Below the pieces are notes generated by a model. It ran no database searches. It was not told where the DNA came from and saw only the letters and a list, made by a program, of their open reading frames with translations. A stretch of DNA of 64,000 bases. It comes from Triplophysa rosa. Taxonomy: Eukaryota; Chordata; Actinopteri; Cypriniformes; Nemacheilidae. Of the stretch, positions 50,801 through 62,640 are shown in pieces; position 1 is the first letter of the stretch; every line of letters begins with the position of its first letter. Made by a program: the position numbers and the translations under genes. The DNA is taken from assembly GCF_024868665.1 (NCBI RefSeq), contig NC_079898.1, forward strand, positions 12,188,124 to 12,252,123. The letters run 5' to 3'.

Positions 50801-53630
50801 TAGCAATAAAGTCTTTAAACACTGTCAGATATTGTCTAAATAAATCCATTCAGAAGTTCTTTCTTCCCTAAAACCGTTATACAAACTCTGACAAAAAACT
50901 TGTAATCATGACAAAATAATCATAAAAATCTTGTAATTGTTATATACAGGACCTATTATGCAATGTACAGTCATGAAGTTTTGATCATGAAATAAACATG
51001 ACTAATATATCATCACTCTTATTAAAGGTTACCAAAATGACGATAAATATTCAAAGAACTAAAGTTATATTTTTTATTTTACATGTATTTTCCAAAGTGA
51101 CTTACAGTTGAGGAAAACAACAAGCAATTGTATTTGTCAAGAAAGAGAACACAGAGGGATATAAAAGATCAAGAAAAATAAAACGTTATTTTGAAATATA
51201 AAGTTAAAAAGTTACAGCTATTTTCAAATATAAAGTTTAGTACAAAATAATACATATTTTACTGTGGTATTCTAAAGAGCCATTTAAAACGTTAACATAA
51301 CACACAATACGGCTTTTACTAAATAATAGAAAACTGTTTATATACTGTAAATACATATTTTAATTGTAGAATATTTTATAATGATTTTCTTCAAAAATCT
51401 AAAACTTTCATACAAAAATGTGTCAATAGATAATTCTCTCTAAACTCTAAAATTGTTTAGAATTGTGCCTTATTTCTGTATTCGTCTGTATTCCTGCTTT
51501 TTTGTCCAGTAGACTGCCATCTCTCAATTCAGTCAGCCCCCCATCCCCATCCCCTTCACCATAACCCCCCAACCTTCTTGCTTCAAAAAATGACACAAAA
51601 GATATGTTGCGTTTTTTTTCAGCTCACAAGAGCTCCACAGCCCCTCTGAGTGTGCTTTGTGTGTTGGGTGGAGTGGTGAACCTTGGTTTTCACATCTTCA
51701 ACAATAATCATCACAGCATAAACACTCTCAAACACACACACAGACACACACACAAACAATCATGCTAACGTTTAAGTTATGCTTAAGTCTAACTTTTGTT
51801 GGGGGACGCAGGGTGGCCGGTGTAACCCTCCCTTAAATCAGACATATCCCCCCAGACCCGTCTCCCCCCGTACCTCACGGGCTTCAGCACCACTGCATTG
51901 TCTGAAGGGCCGAGACGGGGCGCTTGTTGCTGCCCGCTGTCTGCGCGCAGGGTACTTGACAATGGCTGCCTTTTAAACGAGACAGACAACTAAAAGAAAG
52001 ACGACGTCATTCCTCCTGCCTGCTGTTCTCACCTTTTATCCGCTCAGCTCTTGTACTTTTTTCTTCTTTCATGTAGGACTTCATGCTTTTTCATTCCTTC
52101 AAATTCTTTACGCCTTAAGAGTTGGCTTTAGAATTTTCTTGAACTTTTTGACTCATACTTTTGGGATGGTTTATAGTGTGTAGGAGCTTAAAATGATAAC
52201 ATTGTTTTAACATTAATATTTAAGAATTGATCCTTTTTATTATGCGAGCATAATTATAAGCAGCTGGGGCGTCAAAAAAAAAGTAAAATAACAATTACAT
52301 GTTTCCCATGTTATTTGACACAAAACTTGTAAATGTGCTAATTTTTTTTACCGCATTTTAAAAATATGTAAAGAATTCTGTAACATTAAACAGTAAAATG
52401 TCGTAAAAAAAATTTTTCTCTTAAGTGCATTTATGCTAAGGCCTATAATATTTAAATTCATGACCAGAACATTATTATATAAAATAATGTAAATATATAC
52501 AAAAAAAATGTTAGAACTGAAATTCACAGATTTCAAATATCAAAGACACTTTTGCACTGAACCCTGGTAGATTTCCGACCCGGACCGACTTTTATTGAAC
52601 ACATAGCGTGCTGTAATTCCTCTTCAAAAGCCACTACATGGTGCAAGCCCACAGAAAGGCCACCCAAGCTTTAATGGCTCTCTTCCTGCCTCATCTACTT
52701 TAATCTACATTATATTTCGAGTAGATCATGAGCCGGTCATAGACTATGGTGAGGCACTCAGCAGCTATTTGCGTGGGCAGGATCAGTCATACCTCAGTGT
52801 AACGGCTGCCCTGTCGATGCCATGTTCTGCTCTCCCCCAGCAGGCTGGCGTATGGCTCCCACTAACTTCTGCGCTGCAGCTACATATAGCAGCTCAAGCT
52901 GGTAATACACTCATCATGTCGAGCCCACTACCCTTCGGCACAGCCAAATGTTTCCACAGCTGCCCCTTTTGTCTCTGCTTCTTGAGTAAACAAAAGACAG
53001 ATACAAATTAATGACCTAAATTCATAGTACAAAAAGAAAACTATTATGTCCCGGCAAGGCAGGAACGGTCAGTTCCAGACAGATGTTTCGCAGATTTGTA
53101 TGTTATTTGAATGTAAATACAGCCACAAATCAAAAACTGAAAAGTGCACCCTAACAATAACTTTCGTAAAAACTCAAGAACACAATAAGGCGACTTCATT
53201 CTTCACCACACTACAGAAAGGCACACAGAATTTTGTGCATTTGAAAACTTCTTCGCAATTCAAAGGAGGATGTCTGTGTGTGTGTGTTGGGGGGGTGCAG
53301 GCTTACCGCACGGGACCATCTGTAGCAATGGCCTGTTGAGCAACGCTCGATGACTTAAAAGTGGTCAGCCCTCAGTGCATCTGCAGGCCAGGTTTGCTGA
53401 GCAGCGAGACATTAGATAAAGCTGATTTGTTCGCTGGAAAACTGTACTTGAGGAGCTTTGGGAGCGTGTATGCGTGTGTAAGGAGGGAGGCAGGGGGAGG
53501 GGTTGGTCTTCATACAAGCTGCTGCACATTTTCCCAGGTCCAACCCACGCCTTTACTGGAGCACCAGCCAGACATTTAAACAGCATACACACACGAGCGG
53601 TGGAAGACTGCGTACACTTACGCTCACGCA

Positions 53631-53662
<32 letters not shown>

Positions 53663-53845
53663 CGCGCGCGCTCATCCGGACAATATACTGAATCCACACA
53701 CCTCACGCACTGGAAAACATGTTTCCACCCACACAAACATCTACAGTAAATACAATTAGTTAACCAAAGGAAATAAACACACCAATCTGCATATCATCCT
53801 TTCTTTGGCAAATCTGAGAGAAAAAAGGCACGGATGAAAGATGAA
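47867..53845. other. Gene-poor interval 3 downstream of zbtb18
   Basis: There is no gene with homology. Unique, GC-richer blocks that could be regulatory lie at about 48190-49330, 50580-50800, 51780-52030 and 52560-52990. A SINE/LINE-tail fragment (TTACATGTATTTTCCAAAGTGACTTACAG type) is at about 51078-51115. The minus-strand open frame at 48709-49392 is discussed in the findings. The rest is AT-rich. Confidence 0.4.
53621..53671. repeat. Compound microsatellite (CGCA)n(CA)n(CG)n
   Basis: A run of CGCA units passes into CACACA and CGCGCG. It explains the His/Thr- and Arg/Val-rich frames on both strands, which are not genes. Confidence 0.95.
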
Positions 53846-56671
53846 GGTTCTTATAATTTATTGCAGTTTGCACACAATTTAAAAATTTCACCAACAGCAC
53901 ACCAAAAAGTACAAAACTAAACAGCCTCGTAATTTACTTCCCTTGAGAAAATGAAACATACTATGATTGTCAAAGCTAAATGTCTAAATCCATAAAAAGA
54001 ACAATGTCAACATAGCAAAACAAAAAACCTCTCAAATGGGAAGCAAATACATGTGAAGTAAAATCTTCGTTTTTCAGACAGCGATTGTCTTAAAATCCAA
54101 CAGATATTTTTCTTCAATTCTATTCCTCCCCCTACTCATAATCTACTAAGTTTGAATGTGACAGAGTTGCTCTTCACACCTGGGTTTCAAGTAAACTAAA
54201 GGGGTGTCTAAAGTAAGGATATGCTTCATAGGCTATTTCACAGCTTCATTTTCCATTCAACATAAGAAAAACATCCAGTAGTCCAGCGTTTCCAGTTTTC
54301 ACCCTCTGAGTATAAGCTGATAACAGTAGTTTAAGGCGGTCAAGTACAATAGTAGAAGCCAACATAAACCAAAGAAAAGAACGAATAGAAATGAATCAAC
54401 CACACAGCTTATGTTTTTCTGTCACATTTTAGAGTGCAAAGGTAAAAGTACCACCGTGCAAAACGCCACGAGGAGCGTGCGCTGTTGGCAAAGCTCAACC
54501 TTTTCGCTAGTCGTTGCACTGGTCGAATATATGGTCGTTCCTGAGGCCTGTGTAGGCCCGCACGCTTGTGTCCAGACTGAAAAATGCGCGGAGCCGACGG
54601 CCCTCTCTGACTTAAGTAGTCCAAACGTTTCAGCGCTGTGCGACTACAGCGTAAACCCATGTGTGTTATTTCTCTTTGCTTTTCATTTCTCTAAATTTGA
54701 TGATGAAAATGTGTTTTTGTGACACAAAACAAACAAAAAACAGTTTCACTGAATGTTTCACATTTAAAAAAAATCCTCGATATAATTCTACAAATTTAAT
54801 TAATTTTGAAAGAAAAACAAACAATAAAAAATAAAACTTTTTTCTTCAAATAAACATTTTTCAAATTCCTCTTACATTTGCGATAACTCTTTTTAACAAT
54901 CAGATATGTATAAATCATTCTTTACGTAACAATGTCAATGTTCCAGTAATTTGATTAGGTTCAGAATCAGGCTTATAAATTTCAAAAAGGCCTCTTTTGC
55001 ACATAACACTAATTTCATTCAGCTTCAAAGGTGCAGCCAACCCTGCCAAACACGTTCTACTCAAAAATAAAAGACCTATGCATTGAACACAAAGCACTCG
55101 GAAGAGAGAGCGTGTCGAGCTTTATGCTGTTTAAAGATCCTTCAGCTTTCTCCGTACAGATGAGGACACCCATATAGAAGAGCCACGTGAACGTGTCTTC
55201 ATGGCATTCGAATCTGAAGCAAGTGCCAATTGAAAAGATAAATAAATAAATTACAAACAGAGCCGACATGATTCAAATGACGACAGCCAGTAAACAGGAC
55301 TGAGACAAACAGCAGTTGAAGACCCAGCAGTGCGCGAGGAGCCACGCTAGCTTTCTAAACAATAATGATAGCGATTCGATGTGCGTTGACACCTGCCCCC
55401 CGTTAACCTCTGAATCCTACAGTGAGCCGAATCGCTTGGCGGGCGTATACGCCGCAGCCTGATGTCAGTGCATTTCCACAATCTTCGCAGCCCAGAATAA
55501 CTTCCTAGCAGAACCCCCGAATCATTCTCTAGTGATGAAAACTCAAATCTACCGAGGAATCAAATGAGTTCATTTAAAAAATACACTCTCTGATGCAAAA
55601 CAACAACGAAAAAGAGTAAGTTAAATAAAATTCATGCAATTTCTACAGCGGTAATATTAAAGGTTTTTTTTTACAGACAGGTGCCCTGACTGTACTGAAT
55701 CAGTCAATTACAGTGTACAGCAATACAGCAAGTCACATCTTTTTCAATATACAGGTCAGACATCATGCAACAACAGATTCCGTTTTAAAAACGAAAACTC
55801 TTAAAACACTACGGAAATCTCTAGAAATGCAGCCAACGTAAAACCCAACCTCAGTAGTAAACAAGTGATGTTGTCGAGCGACTGCAACTAAAACCCAAAC
55901 GATGACTTCAAATAAATCTGAGAAAGGATACAAAAATGCGGCAACTGATATGAAAAAGGAGGCTGTACATTGCATGAGTGCCTTTTTGTCTTCCATCAGT
56001 CAAGTTTCCTACAACAAGTTAAAAATGTACAAGAGCTTAAGAAATGTGTGATTTGAGCTTCTCTGTGCAGAGACTTCTTTGTGGGATTTAAAGGACCGAC
56101 CCGCTCACACCGTGTGTGCATGTGTACGTGTGCATAAATACACAACCACGCGTCAGGTATGACATTTGCAAATTATAGTAGTGCACTATATATACACATA
56201 CTCCAACATGAGCTGGATGTGTACAGGTAAATATATGATCGTAGTACCCGTTTAGTGTGTGTCCTTGCTTTTAAACTCCTCTGTCTAGAAGAACCTGAAA
56301 TCTTCATATGCTTTTCATGGCGGATGTTCCTTAAAATTTTAGGAGTGTGTACAAATGTGTATACTGTAAATTATATACAGTTTCAAATACCAATGAATCA
56401 TTTTCTATCAAAGGTGGTTATTGAGCACCTATGTTTTATATAAAAAAAACTAAAGAGAAAAGAATAAAAAGAGACCAGAAAAATATATATTAAAAGAAAA
56501 TCAGTAGTAACATTTTCATGTGCTAGTAAAGTGCAATTCAACAAGATTTGCAATGTACATACAAGAAAAATGACTGATTCAGACCTTCTGCCTCACTCTT
56601 ACCTTTACCCTCAAAATACCATTCAAACCTCTCTTATTAATTTAACAAGCAGTCCGAACAGATTTCTAGCT
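53846..56671 (-). other. zbtb18: zbtb18 3' UTR, ~2.8 kb
   Basis: Downstream of the zbtb18 stop (minus strand) the sequence stays free of interspersed repeats for about 2.8 kb. It reaches an AATAAA at 53857-53862 (TTTATT on the plus strand). Lack of MITEs here, while they crowd the surrounding DNA, fits a conserved long 3' UTR as in mammalian ZBTB18. The exact cleavage site is not visible. Confidence 0.55.
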
Positions 56672-58279
56672 TCATTTCCACAGTTCTTGAGAACTATCCT
56701 CCAGCGCCCAGTCTCTGACAGTGGGTAGATTGAGTGCCTCGCTCTTGACTGAGAGCGAGTTGACCAGTTCGCAGTGGAACTTGCGGATGTGTCGGTACAA
56801 GTCCCCGGACTGCGTGAAGCGCCGCTCGCACCACTTGCAGGCGTGCGGCTTTTCGCGCGTGTGCACGACGGCGTGCCGGCTCAGGTTGTGCGAGTACTGG
56901 AAGCTCTTGCCGCAAGTGGTGCATGTGTAGGGCTTCTCACCCGAGTGTGTCCGCTCATGGCGCTTCAACGTGTACATGCAGGAGAAGGTTTTGCCGCAGA
57001 TGGAGCAGGTGGGAACGTTGACGTCGCCGGTCGGCTTGGGGCGTACGCCCTCCTGCTCACGAAAGTGTGTGCTTAGGTGGATCTGCAGGATGTGGGGGCT
57101 GGGGAAGACCTTGTTGCATAAGGGACACATAAATATCTGAGTGTGTGGTCCCCCCAGCATGCTGGAGACGTAAGGCAACAGGGAGTTCTCGACCCCCACG
57201 GCCTCCTGCGCTCGCTCGTTTTCTCCTCCCAGGACGTCGTCGTCGCCTCTTTTATCATCGCGGTCCAGCTCGCTGGCCAGCGAGGCCTCGCGCAGGGCTG
57301 AAAGGTGCGCCTCCAAACCCAGTCTCCGCTGCGCTACGAGGCTGACGTGGGTTCCGTTGGTGTTGGGCGGATCCTTCAAACCGCTGTGCTCCATCTCGTA
57401 GTCTCTGCCCACCAGATCGTCGTCATCCGAACCCGAGTCCTTCTCCACCTTCACCTGAACCAGAGTGCTCTGCAGGCTGTCTGGGGTCACCGAACTGCAA
57501 AAGTAAGGGTTCCCGGCCATGTTCTCCCCAGGACCACCACTGACGGCAGACTTTACAGAGAGGTCGAGAACACAGTCAGCATCTGCGGAGATTCTCCGAG
57601 ATGCCGTGGAGCGACGCGACATGGAGCCGGTGGAGCTGCTGGGGCTGCCGGCAGGGGATTTACTGGCATCGGGACCGTGTGGCTCGGCTGACCTGGGGCT
57701 AGCCGTGGGGGATGCGGTTCGATCCGAAGGCAGGCGCATCCACATGCTGCCTGGTTCCTGAGGACTCCCCCTCTTGTTGTCAACATCCTCGTCGTCGCTC
57801 TGCAGCAGGTCGGCGGTGGCCGGCCGGCCCGTGCTCCCGCCCTCGGAGAAGCTCTCCACCTTGTCAGAGCAGCTGGAAGCATCTTCCTCCCGCTTGGTGC
57901 TGTCCGCCTCGGTCGTGGCCTTCTGCTTGAGCTTTTTCTTGCACACCTTAACAATGTCGTACATGTGGAGGAAGCTGGCGGCGGCCAGCACATCCTCCAC
58001 CGGAAGCGATTTGAACTGAAGCTTTCCTTCGTACATGAACTCGAGCAGGAGAGCGAAAGCCGGGGCCGTGACAATGTCGCTGTTCAGATGAACAATGTCC
58101 CTTTTGTCTAGCTGGTCCTTGTAAAAGAGATGGAAGTACATGCTGCATGAGGCCAGCACTGCGCGATGGGCTCGAAACTGGGCATCGCCGACCAGCACGG
58201 TGGAGTCACAAAGGAAACCCTGATGCCTCTGCTCGCTCAGACACTGTAGCAAATGTCTGCTGTGGTCTGGAAACTCCAT
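56672..58279 (-). CDS. zbtb18: Zinc finger and BTB domain protein 18 (RP58/ZNF238), main coding exon
   Basis: ZBTB18 is a nuclear transcriptional repressor that binds E-box-like sites (core CAGATG) and is needed for neuron and muscle differentiation. This exon encodes 535 residues from [12 protein letters not shown] to the stop. The BTB/POZ dimerisation domain is at about 15-115 ([20 protein letters not shown]). The centre is acidic and Ser-rich, with VLDLSVKS, which resembles a CtBP-binding PxDLS motif. Four C2H2 fingers lie at about 385-405, 425-445, 453-473 and 481-502. The tail is near-identical to mammals (human short form 522 residues). The extra length lies in the variable middle. Compared with the human CDCTV, this has CDSTV. 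The frame continues 14 bases upstream of the ATG to an AG acceptor at 58293/58294, so a longer form is likely. Confidence 0.97.
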   Translation of the reverse strand: MEFPDHSRHLLQCLSEQRHQGFLCDSTVLVGDAQFRAHRAVLASCSMYFHLFYKDQLDKRDIVHLNSDIVTAPAFALLLEFMYEGKLQFKSLPVEDVLAAASFLHMYDIVKVCKKKLKQKATTEADSTKREEDASSCSDKVESFSEGGSTGRPATADLLQSDDEDVDNKRGSPQEPGSMWMRLPSDRTASPTASPRSAEPHGPDASKSPAGSPSSSTGSMSRRSTASRRISADADCVLDLSVKSAVSGGPGENMAGNPYFCSSVTPDSLQSTLVQVKVEKDSGSDDDDLVGRDYEMEHSGLKDPPNTNGTHVSLVAQRRLGLEAHLSALREASLASELDRDDKRGDDDVLGGENERAQEAVGVENSLLPYVSSMLGGPHTQIFMCPLCNKVFPSPHILQIHLSTHFREQEGVRPKPTGDVNVPTCSICGKTFSCMYTLKRHERTHSGEKPYTCTTCGKSFQYSHNLSRHAVVHTREKPHACKWCERRFTQSGDLYRHIRKFHCELVNSLSVKSEALNLPTVRDWALEDSSQELWK

Positions 58280-58293
58280 GCTGTCTTCATAAC

Positions 58294-60269
58294 CTGCAAA
58301 AGACCGCAGATGTTAGTGAGGCTGGCTAGAACAACAATTGTTTTGTCTGCAGCTATGTAGAACTTCTCTCTTTCCCAGCCGCTCTCTCTCTCGCGCTACA
58401 TGCACACAGACATACTCTCACACTCTAATTCTCTCTCGATCTCCCCTCCCACCCTCTCTCCCTCCACCCCTGTGGGAACACTGGAAAAATGTTCGGCACA
58501 GCTCGAACATAAAAGGATTACAAAAAAGCACATTTAAAAAATATTACATCACAATACAAATTACACTCATTTTCTTTACCTCCCTCGGCCGCTTGGAAGT
58601 ACCCAACAGTGTGTTTTACGCCAATTTTCGAACTAAACCTTTTAATTCACCACTTACAACTTTTAGAACCATAAAAACCCGGACACTTAACCTAAGCATT
58701 TAAAGGATTTTAATATCCCTACTGGAAATGAAATATAAATGGAAGTTATCAGCCGCGTGTTTTTCCGCCGATCTGGAATATAATCAGATGTGTGATGTAA
58801 CGAGCTGAAGCCCTGATTCCACACATGTCTGCGAGAGAATCTTTCCTGTGCTTTCTCTCTGTTCTCCCGGAGCGGTTATTTATAATAACCCACTTTGGCC
58901 AGGACGCCAAGTATAGGTAACAGGCTTACAGGTACACAAACAGCTAACTGTCGTGGGCACACGGCATAAGTATACTAAGCACCGTGATCTCTAAGGATAC
59001 GACAACTCAGGCGCAAAACATCAGGGCGACGTGCGTAATTGACGACGGTCACTTTCCAAATAAAAACGTAACAATGCTACACAATTACAAAAAAACAGTC
59101 ATTCTGCAAATAAAGGAAAATAAAATGTTAAGTGAAGCAAAAAATCTGAATCACACCTGTTACTCGCAGAGACAGTTCCTGTCTAAAAAAATGCACGGGC
59201 ATCATGTTCGACCAGCGGACTTGAATGAACTCATTTGAATCTTCATTTAAATCTGATTGGAATACCATGCCAAGCCCCCCCACGCTACCCCGAACAGCGT
59301 TCAAACCTTCATTAATGAGGGGCTTATAAGGGGACGGGGGGATAACAAACCTCTCGCCAACCCTCTCCTTCCCCCTTTCCCCCTCCCCGAATCTTTGGAG
59401 AAACGGTACATCCTCCCCAAAGAGGCAGTCCACAGCAGATTTACAATACAATCACTTTAAGTGCCTCATAGTCCACATCAATCGTAATCCTTAAAATGGC
59501 TAAAAATAAAGATTGCAGGACAGCTCACAAGGTAGCGATCACATTAGGAGACTGGGAGGACAGAGAGGGACGGAGAAGGAGGCTTATGAACATCTGATCC
59601 AGCTGACTGAGACCATATGGCAGCTGCTGCCCAGATAAAGAGATTAAGACTAGGAGGAGTGCGATTACAGCTGTCTAGCCAATTCAGGCAGCTCAAATCT
59701 GCAAGTTCTAAATTAGTCCTTACAAACGGAAAAAAAGGAAAGAAGCAAGGACGCTCATTTAGAAACTCTTCTTGAAAAACACAAAGTTGAAATTTATCGA
59801 GCTTAAAGCCTTTTTTGGTCACTTTGTGAGATTAAGAATTTTGTTTTTTAATGGGCGAAAAGTCTATTCTGCAGCGCAAATCTGCTCCTTCCATTATTAA
59901 AAAACGTATAATATCAGCAAACAACGAAGATGATCTTCTTTAAATTAGAAGTACAATAACACGCATGACTTAACCTAACAAACAACAGCGTACCGTCACA
60001 AAACAGCAACAATCTTCCTAACGAAGTAACTGCAAAGTAACAAACAGAATAATGAAACGCTTGCCTGGAAACCTCTTCACGGCAACTAAAAGTGTCACTT
60101 GTCCCCAGCCCGGTTACGCTACACCAGCACAAAATCCTTCACTTCCCATTTCACCCAGCGCGCGCTCAGCCGATGGCAGACGCGCAAAAAGACTTAACGA
60201 AAGACCAGAGAGACCACACGATCCCTACACAAAACACATCCCTGTTGCCCGGACCCCCCGGTACAGTAC
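58294..60269 (-). other. zbtb18: zbtb18 intron upstream of the main exon
   Basis: This is 1.98 kb of mostly unique sequence with a CT-rich stretch at 58365-58470. No MITE is visible. A second possible donor (GTAAAG at about 58575) has no supporting frame. Confidence 0.6.
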
Positions 60270-60282
60270 CTGCAGTACGCAT
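60270..60282 (-). CDS. zbtb18: Probable 13-nt upstream coding exon part of zbtb18 (MRTAG)
   Basis: On the minus strand an ATG at 60282 is followed by CGTACTGCAG and a GTACTG donor. Spliced to the acceptor before 58293 it reads M-R-T-A-G-Y-E-D-S and then MEFPDH. The human long form begins M-C-P-K-G-Y-E-D-S, so length, phase and the shared GYEDS agree. The upstream ATG has a weak context (T at -3), while the MEFPDH ATG has A at -3 and G at +4, so both starts may be used. Confidence 0.6.
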
Positions 60283-60382
60283 CAACTTGATTAAGTCCAC
60301 TGTTGTGGTAGCGCCGGCTGTTACTCCCTTTACAGAATCAATGAAAGGGTAGAGGGAGGTGGAGAAGGAGACGACAGAGAGA

Positions 60383-60421
<39 letters not shown>

Positions 60422-62104
60422 TCAAACTGTGAGGGACAGATGCAAAGTGGAGGAGATGTTGGAGGGGAATGCGATGCCTCCTCCTGCACACAGATCCGCA
60501 CACACACTAACTCGCAGTCTGTGCGTTAGAAGAAAAGACTGGGGGATGGCAGGCTGTCAGCTGCTCTGACATCATGTTCAGATGGAAATGCTACCTCCAG
60601 CTGTGCTCCTTTTACTGCCATATGCTGCTCCTCTACACTCTTGCCACCAGCCTCTCCTTTATACAACTTTGTTTCTCTTTCTATCCCTTTAAAGAAAGAG
60701 AGGAACGGAACTGTTGTGAGGTGAATCTGTAGAAAACTAGCCAATTCCCCCCTTGCTTATAATCTCCCAGCAAAGAAGAACTTGAAAATGGGTCTGCGTC
60801 TGAAAGCCGACACTTTTTTCTAACCTAGTTTCCTGCACTGAGAATTTAAATACCCTCAAGTTTTTTTTCTCTCCCCCCTCCACCTCTCCTTCCAGTAACC
60901 ATAAACAAAGGCCAGCAAAGCACATTTGCAACTGACAGATCCACGCAGCTGATATTGTTTTCGACTTCTTTATGGTTCACTGGCCGCGCCATTACCGTCA
61001 TTCATTTTACTAACCCTTTGGACAACTGACAGAGGGGGAAAGAAATAAGAAACAATGGGAACGATCATACGGGCCGTAGAAATATGGCGCAAACAAAAGG
61101 CACAGTATTCTGCATTTGGCCAACTCTGACTTGCCTACGTCTTTCATTGGTAGACGCATTCCACAGTTAGGTTTGTTTTTTATATTTTAGAAACTTTTTT
61201 GATAAGTGCAAAACGTAAATTTCCTAGCGTCAAAACAAAGACACGCAATTTAATTAACTGATGAACATAATTTTAAGGGAAATTATTCATTTAAACGCAA
61301 TTATATACATTAAAAGTCGTAAAGATGGTAAGAAATAAACAATTATTTACTAATAACAGTAAAAGAATGAATAGCTGGCTGCATCTGTCAGGTATGAAAC
61401 GCAAACACGCATGACAATATACACTTGTTCTTACGCACTGACGCAGGACTTTTAAACTAGCAGTAGGAGATTTCTAAAAATATTTCTATTAATAAACAGT
61501 TTTGCTCATCGATTATATTACACGTCTTATTTTACATACATCATTAAAAATATTTATTTAAAAAATAAACGCGTGCACACGGTTTAATGCCGCAGCATGT
61601 CAAAGTAAACTTGTTTTCACGACGCAGGAACTTCTCTCGAAACACTTGGCTGAATCGTGCAAAGTTAGCCCTTTACTTCTTCAATTTGAAACCTACACTA
61701 CAATAAATAAATAATAAATAATAAACTACAGTTGCACGAGTCCATCTAGTCCTCGCGCAAGAAATGACATTCTCGCTACGTTAGCCGATCCAGCAGGCTA
61801 CCGGATCACAAACACACATTCAACACCGCCGACGGTCTTTCTCTGGATCCTGACACCGTACGTTCAGGAAAAGCTAGCTTGTGCGGCTAACAAATAAAAA
61901 GTAACCATTCAACCCGCAGTGTCACATTTTTGCAGCAGGCCCCGATGCCACAGTCAGTACCGCGACGCGCTGTCGCGCAACTCATCCAGCGCGAGGGCAA
62001 ACAGTGAAAAAGATCGTTACTTTCCCCCCATAACAATCCACCACCCCGTGCCTCTAACCCCCCTTTCATCTCCTTAAAGAGAACCTCGTATCACGGGCAC
62101 TTAC
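60283..62104 (-). other. zbtb18: zbtb18 5' region between the two probable first exons
   Basis: It is mostly unique sequence with few repeats apart from the GA run. It contains 60500-60960, which is moderately GC-rich, and an AT-rich part at 61160-61740. It could hold alternative first exons or promoters; none can be set from sequence. Confidence 0.4.
60376..60420. repeat. (GA)n microsatellite
   Basis: This is a nearly pure GA run. On the zbtb18 sense strand it is (TC)n in the probable 5' UTR upstream of the ATG at 60282. Confidence 0.95.
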
Positions 62105-62640
62105 AGACAACAAGGTCCAACGTCTTCCTGCTTCCTCCGTCTAATCCTCTCCGCGAGAAAAACAACTCGATTGACTTTCAACAGCTTTCCATAACAACCT
62201 GCAGTGGCAGGAAAGACGGAGCAGGCGAGCGGAGAGACGCGAGCTGCGGCAGCCAGATGTTTCCGAGCTGTTGCTACTCAACTCTCCTGTAAAGAGGAAG
62301 CGCTTGACTGGCAGCGCGCAGGCCAATGGAAGAGGCGAAAAGAAAGCGAAGGCAAATTGGAAGCTGCCTCTGCGGGGGGAAGAGGGAGGGATGTCTCTTT
62401 CTCGGCGTAGGTTGACACCAGGCAACAGTGAGAAAGCAGAAAAAAAGGCCGAGCGAGCGAACTGGTTCCTCCGGCAGACTGGCGCAGAGCGCTGAGCGAG
62501 GGAGATTGCGCAATGTTACGTGGGTACTGTAGTCACGGGTCAGGCAGCGGTGAAGAACAGGTGCGGCGTAACTTCCTTCAACGCGCCGCAAAGCCACGCT
62601 GGAAGTGAGCGAGATATTCACGCTGTTGGCGGATTAAAGG
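62105..62640 (-). promoter_or_regulatory. zbtb18: Probable zbtb18 first non-coding exon and CpG-rich promoter
   Basis: The region is CpG-rich (GGCGAGCGGAGAGACGCGAG, GAGCGCTGAGCGAGGG) against AT-rich flanks. On the minus strand a strong donor (TTGTCT then GTAAGTG) ends an exon at 62105. That exon could splice directly to 58293, giving an mRNA that starts at MEFPDH. No TATA box is obvious. The transcription start is not determinable. Confidence 0.5.

Noticed and set aside
53365..53749. Cys/Val- and His/Thr-rich frames of 91-123 codons
   Set aside because: They are generated by the CA/CGCA microsatellite.
56694..58148. Long frames (up to 173 codons) on both strands over zbtb18
   Set aside because: They are shadows of the GC-rich zbtb18 coding exon.
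62141..62621. Frames of 68-115 codons upstream of zbtb18
   Set aside because: They are in a CpG-rich 5' region, open on both strands because of base composition.
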